DNA from: Gordonia zhaorongruii
GTDB lineage: Bacteria; Actinomycetota; Actinomycetes; Mycobacteriales; Mycobacteriaceae
DNA: 64,000 bases
NCBI RefSeq assembly: GCF_007559005.1
Contig: NZ_CP041763.1
Span: forward strand, 3,008,463 to 3,072,462
Direction of reading: 5' to 3'
Of this stretch, positions 43,444 through 53,130 are shown piece after piece (position 1 is the stretch's first letter; every line of letters starts with the position of its first letter). Under the pieces are notes generated by a model. It was not told the origin of the DNA and searched no databases. It was given only the letters and a program-made list of their open reading frames with translations. The position numbers and the translations under genes are program-made.

Positions 43444-44301
43444 ATGGACGTGACATACGAGGGAACCAAACGCGAGATCACCACCGATAAGGGCGTCATC
43501 CGCTACCACGAGGCAGGCGCGGACAACAGCGACGTGCTGATCCTCCTGCACGGCAGCGGCCCCGGAGTGAACGGTTGGCGCAACTACCGCGGCAACCTGG
43601 AGTTCTTCGCACAGACGCACCACTGCTACATCGTCGAGTTCCCCGGGTTCGGAGTCTCCGACCCGGTCGAGGGGCATCCGGTGCTCACCGCGGGCTCGTC
43701 GGTCATCCGGTTCATGGATGCTCTCAACATCGACAAGGCCGCGATGATCGGGAACTCGATGGGCGGCGTCGTCGCCATCAACTTGGCCATCAAGCACCCC
43801 GACCGCGTCGCGAAGCTCGTCACCATCGGCGGAGTGGGACCGAACGTCTTCAGTTCCAGCCCGTCCGAGGGGCTGCGGCTGCTGCAGGAGTTCACCGATG
43901 CTCCCGACCGCGACAAGCTGGTGCGGTGGCTGAACTCCATGGTCTACGACCGCGCCATCGTCACCGACGACCTCATCGAGGAGCGCTGGGAGGCCGCAGC
44001 CGATCCGGACGCGCAGAAGACCGCGTCCACGATGTACGGGTCGGCTGCGTTCGAGATGCAGCAGAAGTTCCTCGCCGACGCCGACTTGCCGCCGTACTGG
44101 GCGATGATGCACAAGGTGAAGTGCCCGACGCTGCTCACCTGGGGTCGTGATGACCGGGTGAGTCCGCCCGACATGTCGATGGTGCCGATGCGGCTCATCC
44201 CCGAAGCCGAGCTGCACATCTTCCCGAAGTGCGGGCACTGGGTGATGATCGAGGCCAAGGAAGCGTTCGAAGCCACCGTGGCGACGTTCCTCGCCGACTG
44301 A
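43444..44301 (+). CDS. Meta-cleavage-product-type alpha/beta hydrolase
   Basis: A 285-residue alpha/beta hydrolase with the oxyanion motif HGSGPGVNGW, nucleophile Ser105 (GNSMGG), an Asp236/237 acid (WGRDDRVSP) and His265 (CGHWVMIE). Length, SMVYDRAIV segment and HGSGPG resemble HsaD/BphD hydrolases that split C-C bonds of ring meta-cleavage products. HsaD acts on 4,9-DSHA in cholesterol degradation. The KstR-type operator directly upstream supports a sterol role, but the genes around it (ldt, alk cluster) are not a sterol cluster, so this may be a paralog with a different substrate. Confidence 0.82.
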   Translation: MDVTYEGTKREITTDKGVIRYHEAGADNSDVLILLHGSGPGVNGWRNYRGNLEFFAQTHHCYIVEFPGFGVSDPVEGHPVLTAGSSVIRFMDALNIDKAAMIGNSMGGVVAINLAIKHPDRVAKLVTIGGVGPNVFSSSPSEGLRLLQEFTDAPDRDKLVRWLNSMVYDRAIVTDDLIEERWEAAADPDAQKTASTMYGSAAFEMQQKFLADADLPPYWAMMHKVKCPTLLTWGRDDRVSPPDMSMVPMRLIPEAELHIFPKCGHWVMIEAKEAFEATVATFLAD

Positions 44302-44333
44302 AGTCCGACGGCGCAACCACGCGGCCGCGCGAG

Positions 44334-44957
44334 TCAGCCTCGCTGAGCGGCGAGAACCGCAGGGCCCATCACCGCCGCCAACTCGGCCGCGGCGTCCGAC
44401 TCGGGGTCGGGCGGCATCGCGATGAAGCTGAGCGCCATCCGCGCGATCGCGCGGGCGACCCGGCCTGCGTTCTCGTCGTTCAAGCCGACCCACGACTCGG
44501 ACAGCGTCACCTTCAGCCGCTCGGATGCCGACTCGATGAGGGGCGCGGCGTCGGTGGTGATGAGCTTCAGCAGATCGGGTTTCGCTTCGCCGCTGAGCAG
44601 CGAGAGGATCATCGGATCCTGGGCTGCGCTAGCGAAGAATCCCGCGAAACCGGTCTCCAGAGCACCGCGTACGTCACCCGAATGCGACCGGACGGACGCG
44701 TCGATCTCGTTCGTGAACTCGTCGACCAGACGGAGAGCGTAGCTCTGCGCTAAGCCGTTACGGGACCCGAACTCGTTGTAGACCGTCTGCCTGCTGACTC
44801 CCGCGCACCGGGCGACGTCGCTCATGGTCACCTGCGCCCAGTCCTTGACGACCATCAACTCACGCAGACCGTCGAGCAGTGAGTTGCGCAGCAACCGCTT
44901 ACTGGCCGACGCGTACGTCTCGCGGCCGGTGTTTCGGCTGTCCGTCGGAGCGCTCAC
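44334..44957 (-). CDS. alkX: TetR regulator of the alk cluster (AlkX / Rv3249c-like)
   Basis: A 207-residue TetR protein: helix-turn-helix at about 38-68 (MSDVARCAGVSRQTVYNEFGSR), then a helical ligand domain. It is the last gene of alkB-rubA-rubB-reductase-tetR, starting with a GTG that overlaps the reductase stop by 4 bp, the same order as Rv3252c-Rv3249c and as AlkX in Dietzia. Those proteins repress alkB and are released by fatty acids. Rv3249c has also been reported to bind the mmpL3 promoter. A TAACT-N5-AGTTA palindrome before alkB (47814-47828) is a candidate site. Confidence 0.85.
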   Translation of the reverse strand: MSAPTDSRNTGRETYASASKRLLRNSLLDGLRELMVVKDWAQVTMSDVARCAGVSRQTVYNEFGSRNGLAQSYALRLVDEFTNEIDASVRSHSGDVRGALETGFAGFFASAAQDPMILSLLSGEAKPDLLKLITTDAAPLIESASERLKVTLSESWVGLNDENAGRVARAIARMALSFIAMPPDPESDAAAELAAVMGPAVLAAQRG

Positions 44958-46126
44958 ACCGTCGAGCCTAGCCTCTCACCGATCTCCGCCCGGCATGCGC
45001 GCGCCTCGGCCGGACGCCCGACCGTGACCGCCCCGACCAGCTCGCCACCGGCCAGCACTCGCACCGTCGCATCGGCGTCCGCGAGCGATCCGTCGACTGC
45101 GACATCTCCTCCGACCGCAGGCCAGCCGACGATCTGCACATTCACGCCGTACTGGATCGTCCACGCACGCGGCACGTCGCACAGCGTCTGCGCAGGCACG
45201 CCGTCGAGATCGGCGAGCACCGCGAGCGCCGCCGCTCGCCCCTGCTCGGTTGCGCCGAACCAGTGTCCGCCGAGAGCCGGCCGATCGGTCAGCGGATCCG
45301 GGGGCGCAGCGGCGTCGCCGGCAGCGTAGACGCCGGAGACTGCGGTCCGCAGCGCGCCATCCACCACGATCCCCTCCGGCACGGTCCGCAGCCCAGCCGC
45401 GGCCGCGAGTCGGACGTCGGGCGACATCCCGACAGCCGCGACGACCGGTCCATCGAGCCGCGCGCCGCCGGTCAGCGTCACGCCGTGCGCGTCGGCTGCC
45501 ATGACGTCCGCGCCCAACCGGATCCGGACCCCGTTCGCTCGGTGCAGATCGGCGAGCCAGTCGCTCACGCATTCGGGAACCACGCGCGGAAGCAGACGCG
45601 CCGCCGCATCGACGACGTCGACGGATACGCCGTGGGCCGCACACGACGCCGCGAGCTCCAGCCCGATGAGGCCGCCACCGACGATGGTGAGCCGACCGGC
45701 GTCCTGGATGAGTGCACGTGCCGTCAGGGCCTCGGGCAGCGTCCTCAGGGTCGGGACGTCCGCACCGAGCCAACCCGGCCGACTCGATACCCCGCCAGTG
45801 GCGAGAATCAGTGCGGCGTAGCCGATCTCACGGTCGCCGTCGCAGATGACGACCCGACGTTCGGCATCGATGCCCGTGACGGCGACGCCGGTGATCAGGT
45901 TGATTCCCTTGTCCGCCCACGCCTGCGGCTTCTGCAAACCGATCCGTTCCGGTGACAGATCTGCCGCGAGCAGGTCCTTGGTCAGCGCAGTCCGCCGATA
46001 GGGCGCGGCCGCCTCGGCGCCGATCAGCGTGACCGGTCCGGCGAAGCCGTTCGCGCGCAGTGCTGTCGCCGCGGTCGTCCCCGCGGTGCCACCGCCCACG
46101 ATCACGACTCCTGGAGCCGAGCTCAC
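44954..46126 (-). CDS. Rubredoxin reductase (FAD/NADH)
   Basis: A 390-residue flavoprotein disulfide-reductase-fold enzyme. The FAD motif [12 protein letters not shown] is at the N-terminus, the NADH Rossmann motif [12 protein letters not shown] near 150, and the second FAD contact VYAAGDAAA near 265-273. It passes electrons from NAD(P)H to the rubredoxins that feed AlkB. It overlaps the second rubredoxin gene by 4 bp and the TetR gene by 4 bp, so translation is coupled throughout. The C-terminal ~90 residues form the reductase dimerisation-type domain. Confidence 0.92.
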   Translation of the reverse strand: MSSAPGVVIVGGGTAGTTAATALRANGFAGPVTLIGAEAAAPYRRTALTKDLLAADLSPERIGLQKPQAWADKGINLITGVAVTGIDAERRVVICDGDREIGYAALILATGGVSSRPGWLGADVPTLRTLPEALTARALIQDAGRLTIVGGGLIGLELAASCAAHGVSVDVVDAAARLLPRVVPECVSDWLADLHRANGVRIRLGADVMAADAHGVTLTGGARLDGPVVAAVGMSPDVRLAAAAGLRTVPEGIVVDGALRTAVSGVYAAGDAAAPPDPLTDRPALGGHWFGATEQGRAAALAVLADLDGVPAQTLCDVPRAWTIQYGVNVQIVGWPAVGGDVAVDGSLADADATVRVLAGGELVGAVTVGRPAEARACRAEIGERLGSTV

Positions 46127-46302
46127 GGTCGGGCCACCTCGACCATCTCGAAGTCGGCTTTGGCTGCACCGCAGTCGGGGCAGCTCCAGTCGGCGGGGAT
46201 GTCGTCCCAGCGGGTGCCCGGCTCGATTCCGTCCTCGGGCCAGCCCTCTGCCTCGTCATACTCGAATCCGCACTGCATGCAGCGGAAGAGTCTGTAGTTC
46301 AT
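46123..46302 (-). CDS. rubB: Rubredoxin, AlkG2-type
   Basis: A 59-residue rubredoxin with four iron ligands: Cys8, Cys11, Cys41 and Cys44. The sequence ([17 protein letters not shown] and [12 protein letters not shown]) matches AlkG2-type rubredoxins, the kind able to reduce AlkB. The ATG at 46302 is preceded by a run of G (GAGGGGG); the reading frame upstream of it is the first rubredoxin in another frame. It lies 1 bp after the first rubredoxin stop and overlaps the reductase by 4 bp. Confidence 0.93.
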   Translation of the reverse strand: MNYRLFRCMQCGFEYDEAEGWPEDGIEPGTRWDDIPADWSCPDCGAAKADFEMVEVARP

Positions 46303-46303
46303 G

Positions 46304-46471
46304 TCATTCCCCCTCTGGAATGAAGTCGGACTTCTCGCGAACACCGCAGTCGGGGCACGGCCAGTCCTCGGGAACCTCGGCCCAGGAAGTACCTGCCGGA
46401 TAGCCTTCACGTGGCGCGCCGACAGACTCGTCGTAGACGTAATCGCACACTTCGCAACGGTAAGCAGCCAT
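46304..46471 (-). CDS. rubA: Rubredoxin, AlkG1-type
   Basis: A 55-residue rubredoxin whose ligands are Cys6, Cys9, Cys39 and Cys42 ([12 protein letters not shown] and WPCPDCG). The CDYVYDE context is that of AlkG1-type rubredoxins, which are conserved beside alkB but do not replace AlkG in complementation tests reported for Rhodococcus. It starts 5 bp after the alkB stop and is followed 1 bp later by the second rubredoxin. Confidence 0.92.
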   Translation of the reverse strand: MAAYRCEVCDYVYDESVGAPREGYPAGTSWAEVPEDWPCPDCGVREKSDFIPEGE

Positions 46472-46476
46472 GGCGA

Positions 46477-47739
46477 TCACGCCTGCCCGTACTTGGCGAG
46501 GAGCGCAGCTTCCTTGCCCGGCTGGAGATTTGCCCGCGTCAGATCACCGTCGTAATGGGCGAGGACCCGCTTGTCCATGATCTTGCGCCAGATCGGCGGG
46601 AAATACGCAACGGTGATCATGCTCGCGTAGCCGCTCGGCAGGTTGGGCGCTTCGTCGAAGCTGCGCAGCGTCTGGTAGCGACGAGTCGGGTTCGCATGGT
46701 GATCGCTGTGCCGCTGCAGGTGATACAGGAAGATGTTGGTGCAGATGTGATCACTGTTCCAGCTGTGCGCCGGAGTGCACCGCTCGAACCGACCGCGGGC
46801 GTTCTGCCTGCGGACCAATCCGTAGTGCTCGAGATAGTTGACGGTCTCGAGGAGCGAGAATCCGTAGATCGCCTGAATCACCATGAACGGCAGCACCTGC
46901 CAGCCGAAGACCGCAGCCAGTGCGCCCCACAGCACCACCGACATCGCCCAGGCGTTGAGGACGTCGTTGCTCGGATGGACGACCGGCTTGCCGACCTTCT
47001 TCAGGCGGTTCGCCTCTAGTCGCCAGGCCGACTTCAGTCCGCCGAACACGCTGCGCGGCAAGAAGTGCCAGAAGGACTCACCGAAGCGCGAACTCGCGGG
47101 ATCATCCGGGGTCGCGACTCGGACATGGTGTCCGCGGTTGTGCTCGATGAAGAAGTGGCCGTAGAACGTCTGCGCCAACGTGATCTTGGAGAGCCAGCGT
47201 TCCAGCGAGACCTTCTTGTGCCCGAGTTCGTGAGCCGTGTTGATTCCGATGCCACCCATCGCACCGATCGAGAACGCGAGACCGATCTTCGATACGAGGC
47301 CGAGCGATCCGCCGTCGATACCGAGCCAGCTCAGGTCACCGAAGCGCCCGCCTGGGCCCGCAGTCCAGAGATAGCCGGCGAACGCCAGGCTGGCCATCTG
47401 GAACGGGATGTATGCATACGTGCAGTACCGGTAGTACTTGTCCTCCTCGAGCTGCTCCATCAGCTCCTCCGGAGGATTCTGTCCGTCCGGACCGAAGAAG
47501 ACGTCGAGAATCGGCAGCAGCACGTAGATCAGGAACGGGCCGACCCACCACCACGCCGGCGAGACGGCGGACAGCCAACTCCAACCGAGTTGATCGCCGC
47601 CCCAGTTCATCAGGGCCACGAACCCGGTGGCGAGGAATATCGCGGTCGGTGGCACTAGACCCAGCACCCAGAGGTGCCGCTTCCTGTCGCGCCACTGGAG
47701 ATCTGCGACAGGTCTGTCGTCGAGTGTGGGATTCGCCAT
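46477..47739 (-). CDS. alkB: Alkane 1-monooxygenase AlkB
   Basis: A 420-residue integral-membrane diiron hydroxylase. The histidine boxes are complete: His170/His174 (HELGH), His200/His204/His205 (EHNRGHH) and His344/347/348 (LQRHSDHH), plus NYLEHYGL (301-308), the AlkB-specific motif. Four to six membrane helices surround them. It converts medium- to long-chain n-alkanes to 1-alkanols with electrons from rubredoxin. GAGGAGG precedes the ATG. It is the first gene of the alk operon. Downstream alcohol and aldehyde dehydrogenases are not in this window, but fadAB and pckA are. Confidence 0.96.
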   Translation of the reverse strand: MANPTLDDRPVADLQWRDRKRHLWVLGLVPPTAIFLATGFVALMNWGGDQLGWSWLSAVSPAWWWVGPFLIYVLLPILDVFFGPDGQNPPEELMEQLEEDKYYRYCTYAYIPFQMASLAFAGYLWTAGPGGRFGDLSWLGIDGGSLGLVSKIGLAFSIGAMGGIGINTAHELGHKKVSLERWLSKITLAQTFYGHFFIEHNRGHHVRVATPDDPASSRFGESFWHFLPRSVFGGLKSAWRLEANRLKKVGKPVVHPSNDVLNAWAMSVVLWGALAAVFGWQVLPFMVIQAIYGFSLLETVNYLEHYGLVRRQNARGRFERCTPAHSWNSDHICTNIFLYHLQRHSDHHANPTRRYQTLRSFDEAPNLPSGYASMITVAYFPPIWRKIMDKRVLAHYDGDLTRANLQPGKEAALLAKYGQA

Positions 47740-47813
47740 GTGGTCCTCCTCGGTCTGGCGGTTACCTCACTTGACACTATCCGATTGATCGTCCGCTGAC
47801 TAGACATCGTAGC

Positions 47814-47828
47814 TAACTTGTATAGTTA
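47814..47828. promoter_or_regulatory. Candidate operator upstream of alkB
   Basis: TAACT-N5-AGTTA is a 15-bp palindrome, 75 bp upstream of the alkB ATG and 44 bp before the divergent SGNH hydrolase. The surrounding 130-bp gap is AT-rich for this genome and should hold both promoters. AlkX-type binding is an inference. Confidence 0.5.
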
Positions 47829-47871
47829 CAGATCGATGACCGCCCGCCCACGAATCGCTAAAATCGAACGC

Positions 47872-48657
47872 ATGACTTTCTCGAGGTTCGTCGCCATCGG
47901 CGACTCGCAGACCGAGGGGATGTGCGACGGGGACGATGCAGCCGGCTACCGCGGCTGGGCCGATCGCCTCGCAGAGCACCTGGCAGCGGATTACCCCGAC
48001 CTCCAGTACGCCAACCTCGCGATTCGCGGAAAGAACACCCGCAAGACGCGCGATGAGCAGCTGGAGCGAGCGATCGCTCTCGAACCCGACCTGGTGGCCG
48101 CACCGCTCGGCATGAACGACGTCATCGGCCGCACCGACTTCGCCGCCCTGCACGCCGACCTGACGTACATCTACGGTCGCCTCGCGGAGACCGGCGCGAC
48201 CGTCGTCATCTCGACGTTCCCCGACGTCGCGCGCACGATCCCATTCGGCAGACGCATCGAGGATCGGCTCCTGTGGCTCAACTCGGCGATGCACGGCTTC
48301 GCAGAGAAGCACGAGAACTTCGTCCTGGTCGACCTGTACACCGCTCCCGCCCTCATCGACCTGCGCTCGTGGTCGCGAGATCGACTTCACGCCTCACCGT
48401 CCGGACATGAGCGGTTCGCGGCAGGTGCCGCCTACGCACTCGGGTTGCCGGGCAGCACCCCCGACTGGGGATACCCACTCGTACCGGACGGACATCCGAA
48501 CCCGCTGATCCGCACCTTGCGAGATGCGAGTTGGCTCGTCGAGTTCTTCACCCCCTGGTTCATCAGAAAGGTGCGCGGGCGATCGCTCGGCGACGGCCGC
48601 AGCCCCAAACGCCCGGAACTGACCCCCGTGATCCCGCCCGGAGTAGCCGCCGACTGA
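47872..48657 (+). CDS. SGNH/GDSL hydrolase
   Basis: A 261-residue SGNH hydrolase with block I GDSQTEG (Ser12), block III GMND (Asn82) and block V DRLH (Asp170, His173). No signal peptide is seen, so it acts in the cytosol or at the membrane. It would cleave acyl esters or thioesters; the substrate is unknown. The ATG at 47872 starts directly before the first strand; a reading from 47818 overlaps the alkB operator. Being divergent from alkB, it may be co-regulated with alkane use. Confidence 0.87.
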   Translation: MTFSRFVAIGDSQTEGMCDGDDAAGYRGWADRLAEHLAADYPDLQYANLAIRGKNTRKTRDEQLERAIALEPDLVAAPLGMNDVIGRTDFAALHADLTYIYGRLAETGATVVISTFPDVARTIPFGRRIEDRLLWLNSAMHGFAEKHENFVLVDLYTAPALIDLRSWSRDRLHASPSGHERFAAGAAYALGLPGSTPDWGYPLVPDGHPNPLIRTLRDASWLVEFFTPWFIRKVRGRSLGDGRSPKRPELTPVIPPGVAAD

Positions 48658-48693
48658 CCTGTGCCGACGGCTCGCCATGCACCCGCGTCGGAT

Positions 48694-49317
48694 TCAGAGT
48701 CGTGGAGCGACGCGAAACTCCGCACCCGCATCGAGTGCGTCGTCGCACGCGAAGAAGTCGTTGCCGCCTCGATCGGTCGATACCACTGAGATCGTGCCGT
48801 CGTCGTTGCACACGACGCGCCCCTGATCCCGCCCCACCAGCAACTTCCACATGCTGGTGGAATCGTCGTGCGCCCGGGCAGGGGCCCGCATCGGAACCAG
48901 GCCCTCGCCGTTGAACGCGTACACGCCGAACCATGTGTACGTGCCATCCGAACCGCGTCCGACGACCACCTCGCGGCCCGGCCTGCCGTCGAGGTTGTAC
49001 AACGCGACGTCACTGGTCACCGCGTCCGCGTAGATGCGTGCGGCGCGAGGGACCACGGCCGTCTGCACGTGCCGCGCATCGTCGAACGCCACCCGAACCT
49101 GTGCGCTGCCGTCCACCCCGTTGACGATGCCGACCCCTTGGATCGATCCGTCTCCCGCGACCGGACCCGCACCGACCGATTCGCATCCGTAGCCGATGGA
49201 CCCGCACGGGGAGACGACCGCCTCGGACCGTTGGGGAGCCGCAGCGTCCTCGGCCGAACACGCGACGAGCCCGGCCGCCACCGCGGCTACCGCAGCGAAT
49301 ACACGTCCTACCTGCAT
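48694..49317 (-). CDS. Putative lipoprotein of unknown function
   Basis: A 207-residue precursor with a lipobox (GLVAC, Cys20) after a hydrophobic segment. The mature part is beta-rich, with several Cys (including PCGS, YGCES, VVCND and FACDD) that could form disulfides outside the cell. I do not recognise the family. AGGGGG sits 6 bp before the ATG at 49317, which decides the start. It converges with the SGNH hydrolase gene (36 bp gap). Confidence 0.7.
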   Translation of the reverse strand: MQVGRVFAAVAAVAAGLVACSAEDAAAPQRSEAVVSPCGSIGYGCESVGAGPVAGDGSIQGVGIVNGVDGSAQVRVAFDDARHVQTAVVPRAARIYADAVTSDVALYNLDGRPGREVVVGRGSDGTYTWFGVYAFNGEGLVPMRAPARAHDDSTSMWKLLVGRDQGRVVCNDDGTISVVSTDRGGNDFFACDDALDAGAEFRVAPRL

Positions 49318-49478
49318 CGGCGCCCCCTGCACATACGAAAGATGCTGGTGCGCTCATCGTGACAGAACCGGCCGTGCATGTGATGCAGTTCACTTCCGGC
49401 GTGGCGCGGTCGAGATCCCATCGTCATCGAATCGTGTTCCGCGCTCCGCCGTGCGGGTCCTCGCCTACGCAGATGCGA

Positions 49479-49515
49479 CAGTGCGGCCCCGGTGATCTCC
49501 ACCGGGGCCGCACTG
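49479..49515 (-). terminator. Terminator of fadB
   Basis: A perfect 16-bp stem (49479-49494 with 49500-49515, loop ATCTC) lies 50 bp after the fadB stop. It has no U tract. The rest of the 248-bp gap to the lipoprotein start shows no gene. Confidence 0.75.
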
Positions 49516-49565
49516 CGAATCTCGTTCGGACCTCCTCAGCTACGCCGAGTCCGCCCGAATCGGGG

Positions 49566-51758
49566 TCACTTGACGAGGTTCTCGTTCGTCAGCTTCTTGA
49601 CGCCCGAGTCCGCCTTCTCGACCAGCGAGGCCGGCGGCTCGAAGTGGCTGCCGTACTTACTCGCGAGATCGCGGGCACGTGCGACGAAGCCGGCGATTCC
49701 GCCCTCGTACTGGTTGATGTACTGCACGACACCGCCGGTCCACGCCGGGAAACCGATGCCGAAGATCGAACCGATGTTGGCATCCTCGACGGAGGTCAGA
49801 ACGCCCTCGTCGAAGCACTTCACCGTCTCGAGGGACTCCGCGAAGAGCATCCGCTCCTTCATGTCCTCCATCGGGATCTCAGTGGAACCCGAATCGAAGT
49901 TCTCACGGACGCCCGGCCAGATGAGACCGCGCTTGCCGTCGGTGTAGTCGTAGAAGCCCTTGCCGTCCTTCTTGGAGGTGCGGCCCAGGTCGACCATCTT
50001 GTCGACGACTGCGTACGAGCCGTGCTCCGGGTACTCGGTACCCGCGGCCTCGGCAGCGTCCTGGGTCTCCTTGCGGATCTTCTGCATCAGGATCAGCGTG
50101 AGCTCGTCGGACAGCTGCAGCGGCGGTGCCGGGTATCCCGCCTGGCTGCCTGCCTGTTCGATGAACGCGGGCTCGACGCCCTCACCCACGGCGGCGAGCG
50201 CCTCGTTGATGAAGGTGCCGATCACGCGGCTGGTGAAGAAGCCGCGGCTGTCGTTGACGACGATCGGCGTCTTGCGGATCTGCATGGTGTAGTCGATGAC
50301 CTTGGCCAGGACCTCGTCCTTGGTCTTCTCACCGCAGATGATCTCGACCAGCGGCATCTTGTCGACGGGCGAGAAGAAGTGGATGCCGATGAAGTCCTCG
50401 GGACGGTTGACGCCCTCGGCGAGAGTCGTGATCGGCAGGGTCGAGGTGTTCGATCCCAGCACGGCCTCCGGCTCGACGATGTCCTGGATCTCCTGGAACA
50501 CCTTCTCCTTGACCTCGACCGACTCGAACGCGGCCTCGATCACCAGATCGACGCCCTTGAAGTCCTGCGGGTCGATGGTCGGCGTGATGCGGCCGAGCAG
50601 CTCGTCGGAGCGCTCCTTCGTGGTCTTGCCACGCGAGAGCGCCTTCTCCTCGAGCTTCTCCGAGTAGCCCTTGCCCCGCTTGGCGGCGTCGAGGTCGATG
50701 TCCTTGAGGACCACCTCGATGCCGGCCTTGGCCGAGACGTAGGCGATCGCGGCACCCATCATGCCTGCGCCGATGACGCCGACCTTCGTGGCCTTCCACT
50801 TGTCGACGCCGTCGGGGCGCGAGCCGCCGCCGTTGATGTGCTGCAGGTCGAAGAAGAACGCCTTGATCATGTTCTGTGCGACCTGACCGGTCACCAGGGA
50901 CACGAAGTAGCGGGTCTCGACCTCGTCAGCGGTGTCGACGTCGACGTACGCACCCTCGATGGCTGCGGCCAGGATGGCCCGCGGAGCCGGCATGTTGGCA
51001 CCCTTGATCTGCTTGCGCAGCAGTGCCGGGAAGGCCGGGAGGTTGGCGGCGACGGCCGGGTTGGTCGGGGCGCCACCGGGCATCTTGTAGCCCTTGACGT
51101 CGAACGGCTGCTGAGCCTCCGGGTTCTCCTTGATCCAGGCCTTGGCGGCCGGGACCAACTCGTCGATGCTTCCGACGACCTCGTCGATCAGACCGAGTTC
51201 CTTGGCCTTGGCCGGCTTCAGGCGCGGGCCCTGCAGCAGGACACCCATGAGGGCCTGCTGCATGCCGAGCAGACGCACGGTACGGGTGACGCCGCCGCCG
51301 CCCGGGAGCAGGCCGAGGGTCACCTCGGGCAGACCGAGCTGGTTGCCCTTGACGTCCGCGGCGATGCGGTGGTGGGTGTGCAGGGCGAGCTCGAGGCCGC
51401 CGCCGAGTGCCGCGCCGTTGATGGCCGCGACGACCGGCTTACCGAGGATCTCCAAGCGGCGGAGAACCTTCTTCATGCCGTTGGTGCGCTCGGTGATCGC
51501 GGCTGCGATCTCCTCCTTGGACTGCGTCTTCTCCGACGTCATGTCCTTGAGGTCGCCGCCGGCGAAGAACGTCTTCTTCGACGAGGTGACCACCACGCCG
51601 GCAAGATCGTCCTTCTCGGCTTCGAGGCGGTCGACGGTGGTAGCGAGCGAGTCCATGAACAGCTGGTTCATGGTGTTGGCGCCTTGGTTCGGATCGTCAA
51701 GAGTGAGGATGACGACGCCGTCGGCGTCCTTCTCCCACTGAATCATGTTGTCAGTCAT
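49566..51758 (-). CDS. fadB: Fatty-acid oxidation multifunctional enzyme FadB
   Basis: A 730-residue protein. The N-terminal enoyl-CoA hydratase/isomerase domain (1-~310) has the catalytic glutamates in NGAALGGGLELAL and GLPEVTLGLLPGGGG. The 3-hydroxyacyl-CoA dehydrogenase follows, with NAD motif GVIGAGMMGAAIA (~342), the catalytic His in GIHFFSPVDKMPLVEI and the paired C-terminal helical domains. It hydrates enoyl-CoA and oxidises the product to 3-oxoacyl-CoA, which FadA then cleaves. It lies 34 bp downstream of fadA with AAGGAAAG before its ATG. Equivalent to Rv0860 (720 residues). Confidence 0.95.
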   Translation of the reverse strand: MTDNMIQWEKDADGVVILTLDDPNQGANTMNQLFMDSLATTVDRLEAEKDDLAGVVVTSSKKTFFAGGDLKDMTSEKTQSKEEIAAAITERTNGMKKVLRRLEILGKPVVAAINGAALGGGLELALHTHHRIAADVKGNQLGLPEVTLGLLPGGGGVTRTVRLLGMQQALMGVLLQGPRLKPAKAKELGLIDEVVGSIDELVPAAKAWIKENPEAQQPFDVKGYKMPGGAPTNPAVAANLPAFPALLRKQIKGANMPAPRAILAAAIEGAYVDVDTADEVETRYFVSLVTGQVAQNMIKAFFFDLQHINGGGSRPDGVDKWKATKVGVIGAGMMGAAIAYVSAKAGIEVVLKDIDLDAAKRGKGYSEKLEEKALSRGKTTKERSDELLGRITPTIDPQDFKGVDLVIEAAFESVEVKEKVFQEIQDIVEPEAVLGSNTSTLPITTLAEGVNRPEDFIGIHFFSPVDKMPLVEIICGEKTKDEVLAKVIDYTMQIRKTPIVVNDSRGFFTSRVIGTFINEALAAVGEGVEPAFIEQAGSQAGYPAPPLQLSDELTLILMQKIRKETQDAAEAAGTEYPEHGSYAVVDKMVDLGRTSKKDGKGFYDYTDGKRGLIWPGVRENFDSGSTEIPMEDMKERMLFAESLETVKCFDEGVLTSVEDANIGSIFGIGFPAWTGGVVQYINQYEGGIAGFVARARDLASKYGSHFEPPASLVEKADSGVKKLTNENLVK

Positions 51759-51792
51759 GAGTTGTAAGTCTTTCCTTCTCGTTCAGTCCGGC

Positions 51793-53004
<1,212 letters not shown>

Positions 53005-53130
53005 AAGTGTTCCTTTCACACGAACCTTAGGTGGTTACGGATTGAGGCTAACGCGCAATAACGCATTTGGCTATAGCGTGTGGTCAGAAGGATACAAACT
53101 CGTCCGTATATGGGCTATGGTCGGTTCACC

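Noticed and set aside
49359..51767. 802-codon plus-strand ORF opposite fadB
   Set aside because: Antisense shadow of fadB; composition is Asp/Arg/His-rich with no domain, whereas fadB has every catalytic motif.
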